A DNA stretch of 64,000 nt from Sphingobacterium detergens (GCF_003610355.1 NZ_RAPY01000001.1:1674001-1738000); one strand, 5' to 3'; shown: positions 9,513-19,235, counted from the stretch's first letter. Numbers and translations: made by a program. The notes: a model not told the origin generated them from the sequence alone.

Positions 9513-10319
9513 TTAAAATATATTATTCAAAATCTTCGGGTCCTCTCCACCGTGATAGTCCGACATCATTTCCCGGTACGCAACCGAAACAACAATACTG
9601 GCCAAAGGTACCACTAAGAACGAGCTCACAAGGTTCAAAATAATAAAAATTATGTAATATCCTAAATAATTAAAATACATCTGCAATAATTGCAAAGAAG
9701 CAAATACCGCAAAGATTAATAATAATTTGAAAACATTGCCTTTGGTCAACGCAAAGCTAAAGCGCAGCGATTTAAAGGTTCCCGCATGTTTATCAATAAT
9801 AAAGAAGGGATAAAATGCGATGCGAATAATCAAAATAAAAGTCAATACTGCTGCAGCATAAACAACGCTAGTCGTAAATTTTTCAATAAGCACAACGCGA
9901 TTAGTACCATTTTCGAGTAAGTATAGCAAAGGAAACAAAATCGCTCCCAAAATCATCAGCAATGCAAAAGAAAGCACCATAATACTTAACATTGCACCAA
10001 AAAAATGGGCTATTTCTTTTGAACTTGGTATACAATGGATCAATTTCTTGTCCTGGTTGCCATCGATCAGATTGAGGATGTATTTAAACAAAGTAAGGTT
10101 CAGTCCAAAATACATGATCATAAAAAAGAAGGCCATAAAACCACTAAGTACAACATTAAAATCACTAATTGTTGTCGCCAGGAAATTGGATAAACCAGAG
10201 GTTACAAATAGTAAAAAACATAGGCCAGCAACAGAAAAATAATGCTTTTTCAATAGTTCCCACGACCTATTAAAAACCTCATTTACGGCAAAAGTACTTT
10301 CCTTTAGGAATTGAATCAT
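9513..10319 (-). CDS. Hypothetical multi-pass membrane protein
   Basis: This is a 268-residue protein with about six hydrophobic segments (from FSVAGLCFLLFVTSG to VSSFLVVPLASIVVSVAYRE), ending in a short charged tail. I do not recognise a named family with certainty. Its gross layout recalls the glycerophosphodiesterase-membrane-domain/DUF975-like proteins of Gram-positive bacteria, which is only an impression. It is the first gene of the operon with dxr and rseP (15-bp gap), so an envelope role is possible. Confidence 0.75.
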   Translation of the reverse strand: MIQFLKESTFAVNEVFNRSWELLKKHYFSVAGLCFLLFVTSGLSNFLATTISDFNVVLSGFMAFFFMIMYFGLNLTLFKYILNLIDGNQDKKLIHCIPSSKEIAHFFGAMLSIMVLSFALLMILGAILFPLLYLLENGTNRVVLIEKFTTSVVYAAAVLTFILIIRIAFYPFFIIDKHAGTFKSLRFSFALTKGNVFKLLLIFAVFASLQLLQMYFNYLGYYIIFIILNLVSSFLVVPLASIVVSVAYREMMSDYHGGEDPKILNNIF

Positions 10320-10687
10320 TTTTTCTTTGAATAAACTTTTACAAAGATGCCATTATTTTTAATTTTCAACAATTTACACCCACATAAAATTGACATTTTT
10401 TAAGTTTTTTAACATCATATTCGATCCAACTATTTTTTCAGGGCATCTATAGCCTCTGCTTTATTTCAATGCCGGTAAAAATCCACTTCAAATGTGGTAA
10501 AAAAAACGTGCGGCGGTCTAAACATTCGATTCGTTTTCTGGGATTTTTGCTATTTTAGAACATCCGGGCAAAATCATTTACCGTTTCAGTGAGCGAGGCG
10601 ATTGACCGGAAAAATACGGTTTCGCAGAACGGCCAAACAACCAAAAATAAGTTAAAGCAAAATCACTATAAGACACAACCAACAGGT
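10320..10687. other. Intergenic region without recognised feature
   Basis: This 368-bp AT-rich space lies between divergent genes and must hold both promoters. I see no repeat, RNA or clear -33/-7 pair. An in-frame GTG at 10589 would lengthen the next gene, but the extra residues look non-conserved. Confidence 0.5.
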
Positions 10688-11440
10688 ATGGAAACAGAGG
10701 ATGCCTATCGGCACATGGAATTTGAAGAATTTCAGCTTTTAAAAACACCCCAGGAGCTTCATAAATTAGCGACACAATGTTTTTTCTACATCCAACAATG
10801 GATCGTTGAGAGCCCATTTTGTAGTGAGGCTACTGCCCTGATGCTATTCTGGCATAACTATCCTTTTGAAGCTATTCGTCGAAGCTGGAAAACAAGAAAA
10901 GGAACTGACGAGAACTTCGACATTATAAAAACGGTTATAAACAATTCTGAAAAAGGGTTTTATCTCAAAACAGACATCAGTTACGATCCTGCCGAAAAAA
11001 TTGCACAGGCTCCAAAAATACCAGCGGTCGTTTTGCAGGCAAGCCAGGGAGAGGAACCCTATGTTTATTTAGAAGAAACGGAAGTTCATAGCTGGTTTGG
11101 AGAACATTTGATCAATCAGATCAGGCGGAGTGATAGCACCATTGAATTGTACAACATTGCCGTCTTATTGAAACATCGCGAATTCGACGTATATCAAACT
11201 GTAATCGAACATAAATACTGCGATAAAGCAATTGCTCTTATGGTTTATTGGCTGCTTGAAAGATACTCGACATTGGCATTATATGCTGAAGATTGGCCAG
11301 AAATAAAGCCCATTTTGGAAAATATTGTTGATAGGCTCGAGCGAGATGAATACCCTGAGATTTTAAGTTACGATCCAGTCAAAGAAGTAAATCCCATCAA
11401 ATGGGAGATTCCGGATTACTTATTTAACAAGATCAACTAA
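10688..11440 (+). CDS. DUF4274-like domain-containing protein
   Basis: This is a soluble 250-residue protein. I chose the ATG at 10688 (METEDAYRHMEF) over the GTG at 10589 because the extra 33 residues are low-complexity and poorly protein-like. Two similar segments are visible, SPFCSEATALMLFWHNYPF near residues 37-55 and HKYCDKAIALMVYWLLERY near residues 177-195. This duplicated 'C-x-A-x-LM-x-W' pattern fits my memory of DUF4274, whose function is unknown. The gene converges with a small minus-strand gene and overlaps its stop by 4 bp. Confidence 0.65.
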   Translation: METEDAYRHMEFEEFQLLKTPQELHKLATQCFFYIQQWIVESPFCSEATALMLFWHNYPFEAIRRSWKTRKGTDENFDIIKTVINNSEKGFYLKTDISYDPAEKIAQAPKIPAVVLQASQGEEPYVYLEETEVHSWFGEHLINQIRRSDSTIELYNIAVLLKHREFDVYQTVIEHKYCDKAIALMVYWLLERYSTLALYAEDWPEIKPILENIVDRLERDEYPEILSYDPVKEVNPIKWEIPDYLFNKIN

Positions 11441-11610
11441 CTTTTTGGGTGCAATTTCCTAGCCTGTTTTATCTCCTCAAGCCTTTGGTAATACAATTTC
11501 CTTTGCCTTTGTTTACGAAAAGGATCAACCGTAAAATAAATAAACAATAGGATGAGGAGTGCAGATAACAAGGCGGCTATGTACATTAGCCAAGTAAATA
11601 TAACTTTCAT
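11437..11610 (-). CDS. Small single-pass membrane protein, 57 aa
   Basis: Translating the gap on the minus strand from ATG (11610-11608) to TAG gives an uninterrupted 57-residue frame. It begins MKVIFTWLMYIAALLSALL, a clean transmembrane helix of about 25 residues, continues FIYFTVDPFRK and ends in a strongly basic tail with KQRQRKLYYQRLEEIKQ. Hydrophobic helix plus positive cytoplasmic tail is typical of a real small membrane protein. It could be a membrane anchor or regulator. No homologue is recognised, and it was too short for a 60-residue cutoff. Confidence 0.55.
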   Translation of the reverse strand: MKVIFTWLMYIAALLSALLILLFIYFTVDPFRKQRQRKLYYQRLEEIKQARKLHPKS

Positions 11611-11711
11611 TTCTTTTGAATTTAATCAGTCAATATAGTAATGTAAATTCGAGACAGACAATATGAATTTTGAGCAACTATCTTACCTGATATCCAAAGA
11701 CTATCCTATAA

Positions 11712-11747
11712 AAAAACACGCGGTTCAGCTGAACCGCGTGTTTTTTC
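11712..11747. terminator. Perfect 36-bp palindromic bidirectional terminator
   Basis: The left arm is AAAAAACACGCGGTTCAG (11712-11729), and its exact reverse complement follows with no spacer. T6 tracts flank both sides. It serves as the transcription end for the S9 peptidase gene on the minus strand. Confidence 0.85.
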
Positions 11748-11766
11748 TGTAATCACACCCAACAAC

Positions 11767-13893
11767 CTACTTAAACTCTTTTGGAAGAGGTTTCTCCAAT
11801 AGATATTGATAGTAGAAACGTGCACGCTCATTAAAGTCATATTTACTTTTTGAACGGTCAAATCCATGACGGCTGCCCGGATAGATCATCAATTCAAAAG
11901 GTACACTTCTATCTGTTAATTTATCAACCAGTTGCGTTGTATTCTGCAAATGAACATTATCATCCATATCGCCATGCATGATACGCAGTACGCCCTTATA
12001 ATTGTTAGCATAAGTCAATACCGACCCCGCTTTATAACCTTCAGGATTATCTTGAGGCGTATCCATCCAACGTTCGGTATAATGGGTATCGTACAACTCC
12101 CAAGACGTTACCGGCGCACCCGCAATACCAAAGTCAAATACATCAGCAGCTTTAGTCATCGCCAGACAAGTCATATAACCACCGTAGCTATGGCCTGTGA
12201 TCAATACTTTGTTTTTAGCTACCCAAGACTGAGATTTCAACCATTTTACGATCGTAGAATAATCGATAATTTCCCAATGTCCCAGATTACGGTGCATATA
12301 AGCTACGCCCTGTTTACCGAAATGACCAGAAGCCCGGTGATCCGCTGAAACTTGGATAACACCTTCATTCGCCCAATACTGATTGCCCGTACCTTTCCAG
12401 GTATCCTTCACAGTACCCGCATCTGGACCACCGTAGATACTGAAAACAACAGGATAAGTTTTCGATTTGTCAAAATCCGTAGGATAAGTGATCGTCAATG
12501 GTAAATCAAATAGACCATCATCCGATTTAATATGTAAATACTCCGTTTTACCGTAAGTGTACGAACTAAAGTCCGCAGCTTTGCTATCCGCCAATTGACG
12601 TACCACTTTACCCTGATTATCCACTAAGGCAAAACGGTCCGGTGTGCTCACATTAGAATATCGGGTGATAAAATACTTGGCATCAGGCGATACGTTGACA
12701 TCATGTGAATATTCACCAAAGGTCAAACGTTTCAGATTTTTACCCGAGTAATCCACACGGTATAGATCAAAACGAGCCGAATTTTCCTTACGTGCAGTAA
12801 AATAAAGCACCTTATTTTTCTCGTCTATCCGTTTGATTTCGGTCACCTGCCAATCACCAGATGTAATCGGGTTGACTAATGTTCCATCCAACTTATATAG
12901 GTAATAGTGCGCCCAACCAGTTTTATCCGATTTTAAAATGTAATATTTATTGTCAGCAAGGTAAGTAATACGCTCATCATGATCCAGATTGATCCAAGAA
13001 GCTTGGCGTTCATCATAAATCTCCTTTTTCGAACCAGTATTTGGATCCACCTGATAAAATTTCAGGTTATTCTGATCCCTGTTCATCCATTGCACCATGA
13101 AATTTTTACTATCGAAAGCCCAGTAAGGCTGTCCGAAATACTGATCATCCTTTTCATTGAAATCCGCCCAGGTCACTTGTCCGCCATTCAATTGAACGAT
13201 ACCCACTTTCACCTCAGGATTAGGATCCCCTGCTTTCGGATAACGTGTTTCCTCTAGATAACCATGTTGTCCTTTGGATGAATATATCGGAAACATAGGC
13301 ACTTTGGTATCATCAAAACGCATAAAAGCGATCTTCTTGCTATCTGGAGACCACCAAAAAGCCTTATAATTTGTAGGGCGCCCCAAAATTTCCTCATAAT
13401 AAACCCATGAAGACCAACCGTTGTAAATTACATCGGTACCATCATTTGTATACTGTGCCTCTTTCCCCGTAGCTACCTCTAAACTATACAAATTGCTTTT
13501 ACGTGTGAAAGCAACATATTGACCGTCTGGCGATAAAGTTGGGTTCTGTTCTGCAACGTCGGGTGAATTGGTCAATTTCTTTGCAGTACCTGAGCCATTT
13601 TTGATAAAAATATCATTTTTCTCTACATAGACCACCGTCCCCTCTTTGGCAGGAATTGTATAGATACTTCTCTTCCCCGATTTGACGTTGACCTGATAGA
13701 GCTGGCTATCGTTGACGTCATTTTCCAGATAAGCGGCTCCATCCGCCCAGCCCGGATATTGATTTGTGCGCACGGTTAAAGACTGTTTCTGTCCCCAGGA
13801 TTGCGCAAAATCCAATTTCTTCTGTGCAAAAGTCAGATCATGCACAAAAAACACAATAGATGCACCTAAGAGCACTCTTGATACTGTATTCAT
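11767..13893 (-). CDS. Dipeptidyl-peptidase IV-type S9 family peptidase
   Basis: This is a secreted or periplasmic serine peptidase that removes N-terminal dipeptides, usually X-Pro or X-Ala. It begins with a signal peptide (up to about residue 23, ending TFA-QKK), then an eight-bladed propeller region with repeated 'SPD..' turns (SPDGQYVAFTR, SPDSKKIAFMR, SPDAKYFITRY). The C-terminal alpha/beta hydrolase domain has nucleophile S569 in GHSYGGYMT and H676 in GSRHGFD, with the acid expected at GDMDDNVH. The propeller contains the EEILGR segment carrying the Glu pair of DPP IV enzymes. Length 708 aa is typical. It is a monocistronic gene with a strong terminator. Confidence 0.93.
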   Translation of the reverse strand: MNTVSRVLLGASIVFFVHDLTFAQKKLDFAQSWGQKQSLTVRTNQYPGWADGAAYLENDVNDSQLYQVNVKSGKRSIYTIPAKEGTVVYVEKNDIFIKNGSGTAKKLTNSPDVAEQNPTLSPDGQYVAFTRKSNLYSLEVATGKEAQYTNDGTDVIYNGWSSWVYYEEILGRPTNYKAFWWSPDSKKIAFMRFDDTKVPMFPIYSSKGQHGYLEETRYPKAGDPNPEVKVGIVQLNGGQVTWADFNEKDDQYFGQPYWAFDSKNFMVQWMNRDQNNLKFYQVDPNTGSKKEIYDERQASWINLDHDERITYLADNKYYILKSDKTGWAHYYLYKLDGTLVNPITSGDWQVTEIKRIDEKNKVLYFTARKENSARFDLYRVDYSGKNLKRLTFGEYSHDVNVSPDAKYFITRYSNVSTPDRFALVDNQGKVVRQLADSKAADFSSYTYGKTEYLHIKSDDGLFDLPLTITYPTDFDKSKTYPVVFSIYGGPDAGTVKDTWKGTGNQYWANEGVIQVSADHRASGHFGKQGVAYMHRNLGHWEIIDYSTIVKWLKSQSWVAKNKVLITGHSYGGYMTCLAMTKAADVFDFGIAGAPVTSWELYDTHYTERWMDTPQDNPEGYKAGSVLTYANNYKGVLRIMHGDMDDNVHLQNTTQLVDKLTDRSVPFELMIYPGSRHGFDRSKSKYDFNERARFYYQYLLEKPLPKEFK

Positions 13894-14011
13894 TAATTCT
13901 TGGATATGTTTATTAATTATTTCAGCTAAGATAAAGAATTGTGGTAAATAACGACGATTTTACCTGTAACAAGCTTATTCAGCTCCATGTACAGGTGATG
14001 GCTATCCACTC

Positions 14012-15109
14012 TTACCGATAATTTTCAAAAAGAGCGAGTTGGACACCCTCTTTTGGAAAATCTGTCTCATCAACAAAATTAGAGATCGAAATCCCCAGCA
14101 GCCGCACCTTATTTGCTAAGGCAATCTTACTCAGCAAACTATGGGCTGTCGCATAGATTTTCTCTTCAGAGTCGAAACTTGTATCCAGCGTCAGGCTTCG
14201 CGTCAGCTGCACGAAATCAGCATACTTTAGTTTCAAGGTCAGTGTCCTGCCCGATATTTCTTTTTTACCGATGCGTCCCCAAAGTTGTATGCTCAGTCTT
14301 TGCAGTATGGCGTTCAGTTCTTCAAAAGTTTCGATATCAGCCTCAAAAGTATCTTCTATTCCGACAGATTTGCTACTCCTATTGGGTGTAACTGGCCGCT
14401 CGTCTATCCCGCGGACAATACGGTAAAAAAAATGCCCAGTCTTACCAAACCAACGCACCAGATCGTCTTCGCGCTGTTTTTTGAGATCCATCCCTGTAAA
14501 TAAACCCAGCTCGTGCATTTTCTTGGCGGTCACCTTACCTACACCAAAGAATTTCTCTACCGGTAAGGATTCCATAAATTTCAGAATCTTTGAAGGCCCT
14601 ATAAATGTCAGGCCATTGGGTTTATCCATATCGGAGGCAATCTTGGCGACAAATTTATTGACTGAAACTCCGGCAGAGACAGTCAGATTAAGCTCTTCTT
14701 TGATGGCAGATTTGATCGCCCTGGCGATATCAATGGCCGAACCAATTCCCTGTTTATCCATCGTTACGTCCAAAAAAGCCTCATCAAGCGACAACGGTTC
14801 AATTAAATCCGTATACCGCTGAAAGATTTCCCTGATCTGATACGAAACCTGCTTATATACCTCAAACCGTGGTCGGGTAAATATGATCTCCGGACAGAGC
14901 TGCAGTGCTTTGCGGGAACTCATGGCTGACTTAACACCAAATTTCCGTGCTTCATAGCTGGCCGTAGCCACTACCCCCCGCCCATCAGGCGAACCGCCCA
15001 CAGCAATAGCCTTCCCCCGATATTCCGGAAAATCCCGCTGCTCCACGGACGCATAGAAAGCATCCATATCCAGGTGGATAATTTTACGATATGTTTGGGG
15101 CGAATCCAT
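14012..15109 (-). CDS. dinB: DNA polymerase IV (Y family)
   Basis: This is an error-prone translesion polymerase. Catalytic acids are D14 (HLDMDAFYASVE) and D109-E110 (LSLDEAFLDV). The steric-gate region follows D16 as FYA, and a helix-hairpin-helix (VEKFFGVGKVTAKKM) lies in the thumb. The little-finger domain ends in a beta-clamp-binding peptide QLALF close to the C-terminus, so the protein is complete at 365 aa. No SOS box can be assigned. The gene stands alone on the minus strand. Confidence 0.96.
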   Translation of the reverse strand: MDSPQTYRKIIHLDMDAFYASVEQRDFPEYRGKAIAVGGSPDGRGVVATASYEARKFGVKSAMSSRKALQLCPEIIFTRPRFEVYKQVSYQIREIFQRYTDLIEPLSLDEAFLDVTMDKQGIGSAIDIARAIKSAIKEELNLTVSAGVSVNKFVAKIASDMDKPNGLTFIGPSKILKFMESLPVEKFFGVGKVTAKKMHELGLFTGMDLKKQREDDLVRWFGKTGHFFYRIVRGIDERPVTPNRSSKSVGIEDTFEADIETFEELNAILQRLSIQLWGRIGKKEISGRTLTLKLKYADFVQLTRSLTLDTSFDSEEKIYATAHSLLSKIALANKVRLLGISISNFVDETDFPKEGVQLALFENYR

Positions 15110-15439
15110 TACCCAAATTTACAAAAATTAGCAAGAATCACTATAAACCGCGGTAAAATACTAACATAATTAGTTTATCAAGCCAATTCTCAGGCAGTTA
15201 ATTTCTGAATCAGCCCCAGCCGGTATTAGTGCTGGTACTTTTTCAACCCTTAGAGGCAGATCATGCTCTCCGCGCTGACCGCTCCCTCCATGCTGCCCCT
15301 GTTCTCATTAGCACTGATACTTTTCAAACCGTTATAATTGGCCGAGTTCTTGTGTATGATGGACATGGACAGCTTTGCGCCAAAACATATTTGAATAAAA
15401 TGAAAAGAAAATAATACAACAAAAACTAGCAAAAAAATT
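15110..15439. other. Intergenic region with a weak imperfect repeat
   Basis: This is 330 bp between the divergent dinB and a small membrane protein gene. An imperfect 26-bp direct repeat is seen at about 15225 (ATTAGTGCTGGTACTTTTT) and 15307 (ATTAGCACTGATACTTTT), 82 bp apart. Short frames of 60-61 codons on both strands here have no protein-like support. No RNA was recognised. Confidence 0.4.
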
Positions 15440-15844
15440 ATGGAAAATTTACCGGAACAAAAAAAGACAAAGTCTGGATTTAAGAAATTTTTATTTATCC
15501 TGCTCCTCTTTTTGTTAGTGGGCTTCGGATCCTATGGTTACTGGAAATACTATTACGTATTTGGTGAAGGGGTGAAATCTGGCTACTTAAATTTTGCCGT
15601 CAAAAAAGGCAATATATTTAAGACCTATGAGGGGAAACTGATTCAGGAAGGGTTTGGTAGTGTCAAGACTGGCGGAATTGCCAGCAACCAATTCGAATTT
15701 TCTATTGAAGATGATTCTATATTTCGCCAGCTTGAGCTCAATAGTGGTAAATATTTTGACCTTCAATACAAAGAATATCATGGGGTATTGCCTTGGCGTG
15801 GCAATACGGTATACATTGTTGACAAGATTATCAATATGAAATAA
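15440..15844 (+). CDS. Hypothetical single-pass membrane protein
   Basis: This 134-residue protein has a short cytoplasmic basic start (MENLPEQKKTKSGFKK), one transmembrane helix (FLFILLLFLLVGFGSYGYW) and a small extracytoplasmic domain rich in aromatic residues (VFGEGVKSGYLNFAVKKGNI). Such proteins are widespread in Bacteroidota and are often mislabelled '6-phosphogluconate dehydrogenase' in databases, as I recall; nothing here supports a dehydrogenase. The function is unknown. Confidence 0.75.
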   Translation: MENLPEQKKTKSGFKKFLFILLLFLLVGFGSYGYWKYYYVFGEGVKSGYLNFAVKKGNIFKTYEGKLIQEGFGSVKTGGIASNQFEFSIEDDSIFRQLELNSGKYFDLQYKEYHGVLPWRGNTVYIVDKIINMK

Positions 15845-15869
15845 TAAAGGAGGGTATACCCTCCTTTAT
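15844..15869. terminator. Palindromic hairpin between convergent genes
   Basis: A perfect 26-bp palindrome (ATAAAGGAGGGTA and its complement) follows the 134-aa gene directly and covers the stop region of the convergent MBL-fold gene. T-runs are short (three), so it is a likely but not ideal bidirectional terminator. Confidence 0.65.
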
Positions 15870-16819
15870 GCTGAAAGCACATCTCTTACCATTAACCTAT
15901 CGCCAAAATAACTTTTGAGTATTGTCCCATCGCCATGCAATGTCCATACTTCTTTCGGGTCAACCATCTTAATATAATGGAGAATATCATTCCAGTCCAC
16001 ATGATCCGAAATATACAATTCGATATCATTCTGTGCCTGTAGTCGCTTCCATCCGGAAGCAAAGGCCCGCAATACTTTTGTCGCCCTAAAATAACTATTG
16101 AAAGTCATGGGCGGTACCAGATAAACCTTATTCTGCTCACCCTGCTTCATCTCTCTACGATTGTAAGGTTCATAAGTCATTTTTTTAAGTCCATGTTCAT
16201 CATACAGACGATGGTAAGGCAATATTCCACTATGTACCAGCACCCTTCTTTCCGGACAGTACCTATTGATCAGATCTGTGATCCGTTGTGCTTTCCCCAG
16301 CACATAAGTTCCCAATAGAATATTGCTCGCGTGCCCCTCCAGCTTCTTGATCTCCTGAATGGGATCCGGATGGATAACTTCAGGATTTGCAAAAGTACTT
16401 TCGGTGATCAATACATCAGCCTGCTGCACTTCGATAGGTTCACAAGTCTCATCAGTCTGCAATTTGTAGTCGCCGGTATACAAATAGCGTACGCCCTGAT
16501 ATTCCATTAAGATCTGCGCGGATCCCAATATATGACCAGCCGCTAGAAAGGTAATTTCCACCGGACCGATTTTAAAAGTGCCGTTGAACAATTTGACCTG
16601 ATAGGAATCCTTACGGTTCTGCTTATAGCGATAGCTCATAAACAATGCCGTTCCATTAGTACAATAGACATAGTCATGTCCTGAACTGGCGTGGTCGCCA
16701 TGGGCATGAGATACCACATTATGTGCTACGGGGCTACCCGCATCGATAAAAAAGTCGCCATAACGGCAATAATACCCTTCCGGTTTTCTGACCAGAAAGT
16801 CAGACAGTATGATAGACAT
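15866..16819 (-). CDS. MBL-fold exonuclease-like / mRNA 3'-end processing factor-like protein
   Basis: This metallo-beta-lactamase-fold hydrolase carries the zinc motif SHAHGDH (near residues 38-44), AAGHILGSAQ, a TGDYK aspartate motif and a C-terminal LHGDG histidine. The GHxLGS segment is typical of the CPSF/Artemis-type nucleic-acid branch rather than lactamases or glyoxalases. Bacterial relatives include the ligase-associated DNA exonucleases, but no DNA ligase or helicase gene is adjacent. It acts presumably on DNA or RNA in the cytoplasm. It sits 4 bp downstream of coaE in the same operon. Confidence 0.8.
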   Translation of the reverse strand: MSIILSDFLVRKPEGYYCRYGDFFIDAGSPVAHNVVSHAHGDHASSGHDYVYCTNGTALFMSYRYKQNRKDSYQVKLFNGTFKIGPVEITFLAAGHILGSAQILMEYQGVRYLYTGDYKLQTDETCEPIEVQQADVLITESTFANPEVIHPDPIQEIKKLEGHASNILLGTYVLGKAQRITDLINRYCPERRVLVHSGILPYHRLYDEHGLKKMTYEPYNRREMKQGEQNKVYLVPPMTFNSYFRATKVLRAFASGWKRLQAQNDIELYISDHVDWNDILHYIKMVDPKEVWTLHGDGTILKSYFGDRLMVRDVLSA

Positions 16820-16823
16820 ATAT

Positions 16824-17405
16824 TTATTTTAGAAATTTTTGATGCAATGTCCACACTTGCGGTAGTAGTGGAGTGATTCCATCGTTAACGATGACGAAGT
16901 CGGCAAGCTGCAGTTTTTCCTCGTCAGACAATTGTTTGTTAATACGTTCCTGTACCTGTTGTTCAGTTGCGCCATCCCGCTCGATAACACGCTGTATACG
17001 AATATCCATTGGCGCAGTAACCAATATGGTATAATCCAGTTCTTTGTATGAGCCACTTTCAAAAAGGAGCGCAGCTTCTTTGAGTGAATAACGTGTAGTC
17101 TGCCGCTCAGCCCAATCCTTAGCTTCCTGGATGACAACCGGGTGTACAATACTATTTAGGAGCTCAAGTTTATTCTTATCCGAAAAGACCATATTGGCCA
17201 GGAATGCCCGGTCCAGCAGCCCATCCTTGTAAGTTGCCTCACCAAACTGCGCAATAAGTTTTTCCTTGATCCGTATATCGGTATTCATCAACCTTTTGGC
17301 TTCCTCATCCGCATTATAAACCGGTATACCGAGAGCTTCAAAAAGCCTACAGATAAAAGTCTTTCCGGATCCTATTCCGCCTGTTATTCCTATTTTCAGC
17401 CCCAT
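16824..17405 (-). CDS. coaE: Dephospho-CoA kinase
   Basis: This enzyme catalyses the last step of coenzyme A synthesis: ATP-dependent 3'-phosphorylation of dephospho-CoA. The P-loop GGIGSGKT is at residues 9-16. The family features LLFESGSYKELD and VTAPMDIRIQRVIERDG follow. Length 193 aa is standard. The gene follows ybbR by 9 bp and precedes the MBL-fold gene by 4 bp on the minus strand, so the three are likely cotranscribed. Confidence 0.96.
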   Translation of the reverse strand: MGLKIGITGGIGSGKTFICRLFEALGIPVYNADEEAKRLMNTDIRIKEKLIAQFGEATYKDGLLDRAFLANMVFSDKNKLELLNSIVHPVVIQEAKDWAERQTTRYSLKEAALLFESGSYKELDYTILVTAPMDIRIQRVIERDGATEQQVQERINKQLSDEEKLQLADFVIVNDGITPLLPQVWTLHQKFLK

Positions 17406-17414
17406 TTTTATTCC

Positions 17415-18365
17415 CTATTTTCGTACAAAGAAGTCCACATTCTGTGGCACAACACTGATAATCTTACAATAATCCGGCACCTTGGTCAGCAGGATCGGTA
17501 AATACTGCACCTCATTTTTCTCCCAATCCGCCAGATCCACCACAGCCTCAAAATCACGGGATGTATAATTATTATAATCTTTGACCGACATCAGCACAGT
17601 GATCACCACTTTACTTGGATTGGGCCTCACGGAACTATAGCGTTGTCCATTTTCAACTTTTACGGGCAGTTCGATGACTTTCTCCGTCAGCTCCCCTACC
17701 GGCATCAGCACCTCCACAGATGTGGGATATACATTGATATTTCCCTTTTGATTGCGGGTAAGATTTGCCACAGTGCGCACATCAGTCTCCACCTCTTTCC
17801 CACGTACGGTATCCGTTTCCCAATATTCTATGGTCGAAACATCCTCATAGGGCCCTGTTATCGTCACGTATGCAGGTGTGACTTTGGTATCAGCGATAAC
17901 ACCATAGCCCCTTTTAAACAAGATATTGGACAAAGGTTTTACAGGAACCTTTCGCTGTGTTTGTTTTGAAAAATCAAAAAACAAGGTATCCGGGCTCACC
18001 GACACCACACGTTGTTCATGCGGAAACTGACGGTTGATAAATCCCAGCTGGTTGGAAAATACAATCCAATCTTTTGTTTTCAGGGAGCTGAGATCCACCT
18101 GTACTTTGGGTGTTTCCAATGCAGCTTTCGAAAAGAGGAATTGCCATCCCGTCATCTCGAGCTTTACTTTGACTGTATCCGATTGTTGGGGGTGAAAAGC
18201 CCGTTTTTCGGGTAGGTTGACGTATTCTATCGCAGCCTTGACAGACACTGTATATTGGTTGGAAATCGAAAACAACAACCAAGCCAGCAACGAAATTGCA
18301 ACACAACGCACAAAGATGTTGATCTTGCGTCGTTGGGTCTTATTTAATCGGACTGCGTTTGCCAT
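17415..18365 (-). CDS. YbbR-like domain-containing protein
   Basis: This 316-residue protein has one N-terminal transmembrane helix (FVRCVAISLLAWLLFSISN) and an extracytoplasmic part built of repeated YbbR-type beta domains (for example VTPAYVTITGPYEDVSTIEY and PSVRPNPSKVVITVLMSV-type strands). In Bacteroidota a YbbR protein is usually encoded just before coaE, as here. Firmicute CdaR, a YbbR protein, regulates the diadenylate cyclase CdaA, but no such cyclase gene is next to it in this window. The role is uncertain. Confidence 0.85.
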   Translation of the reverse strand: MANAVRLNKTQRRKINIFVRCVAISLLAWLLFSISNQYTVSVKAAIEYVNLPEKRAFHPQQSDTVKVKLEMTGWQFLFSKAALETPKVQVDLSSLKTKDWIVFSNQLGFINRQFPHEQRVVSVSPDTLFFDFSKQTQRKVPVKPLSNILFKRGYGVIADTKVTPAYVTITGPYEDVSTIEYWETDTVRGKEVETDVRTVANLTRNQKGNINVYPTSVEVLMPVGELTEKVIELPVKVENGQRYSSVRPNPSKVVITVLMSVKDYNNYTSRDFEAVVDLADWEKNEVQYLPILLTKVPDYCKIISVVPQNVDFFVRK

Positions 18366-18605
18366 GTTACAAACTTAATCAATTTGCGTAAAAATCAGTT
18401 CTTGGTGCGATAAAAACTTGGTTAAACAAGAAGTGAGTGTAAACCCTTTTGATTTATAAATTTTACATAATCGTTCCCCTCATTTTCCTATTTTATTATA
18501 CTTAGGTCTGTGCTTTATGAATTAAAGGCATACTAAAAATACCGGACACCTATTCATTACTATCCTAACATATTGTTATAAAGTCATTTAAATAAATAAT
18601 CTTTT

Positions 18606-19235
18606 TTACAACAAAAAATCCGCTACACTTTTTCGATCTATCTTTCGTATTTCGAATGGGTCATGGGTAAGAATAAAAAAATTGCCAACTTGATCAAACC
18701 CTAAAAAATCCCCATCTTCAAGTTCCTTTAAATGATAATAATCTTTTCCATTAATATTTGATATATAAATATCCCCAATATTGATTGATTTTAATTCCTT
18801 CTTTGTTAAAAATCTTTTCACAATTGAGCTTCCTTCATCACCCCAGAATTTTTTTCGAGCCTTTGAAATATCAATTTTTTGGCAATTAAATTGAAATGAG
18901 CCAACTTGTAGATTTGTCGAGTATCCGATAAATATATTATCGGAGAAATATAATACAACTTCTACATCACGCATTTTATATAAATCTCCAATTATTAATC
19001 CCTCAACTTTAAAATCTTCTATCAATTCATTTTCAAATTCTTTATAAAATGGAACTGAATATTTACAATTAATCAAATTGGGTATATCGGAGCGATTAAT
19101 GCCTACCTCATCTATAAAACCCAGTTGCTCAATATAATGTGCATAACCATCCCCCAATAGATCAAACACCTGTTGTAAAGTCGTTTTTTCCCAATTTTCT
19201 AATTTTCTATGCTTTTTTCTAAAAATATTGAACAT
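18606..19235 (-). CDS. Hypothetical protein (possible orphan immunity-type protein)
   Basis: This is a soluble, acidic, AT-rich gene product of 209 aa. The C-terminal stretch YYHLKELEDGDFLGFD followed by FFILTHDPFEI resembles the ends of SUKH/SMI1-type immunity proteins, but this is a visual impression only. The gene follows the 154-aa gene by 27 bp. Base composition is clearly lower in GC than the flanking ybbR gene, which suggests transfer. No toxin gene is nearby. Confidence 0.55.
   Translation of the reverse strand: MFNIFRKKHRKLENWEKTTLQQVFDLLGDGYAHYIEQLGFIDEVGINRSDIPNLINCKYSVPFYKEFENELIEDFKVEGLIIGDLYKMRDVEVVLYFSDNIFIGYSTNLQVGSFQFNCQKIDISKARKKFWGDEGSSIVKRFLTKKELKSINIGDIYISNINGKDYYHLKELEDGDFLGFDQVGNFFILTHDPFEIRKIDRKSVADFLL

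Noticed and set aside
15250..15432. 60-codon minus-strand frame with a hydrophobic start
   Set aside because: The start resembles a signal peptide but the rest is not protein-like, and it overlaps the expected promoter of the next gene.
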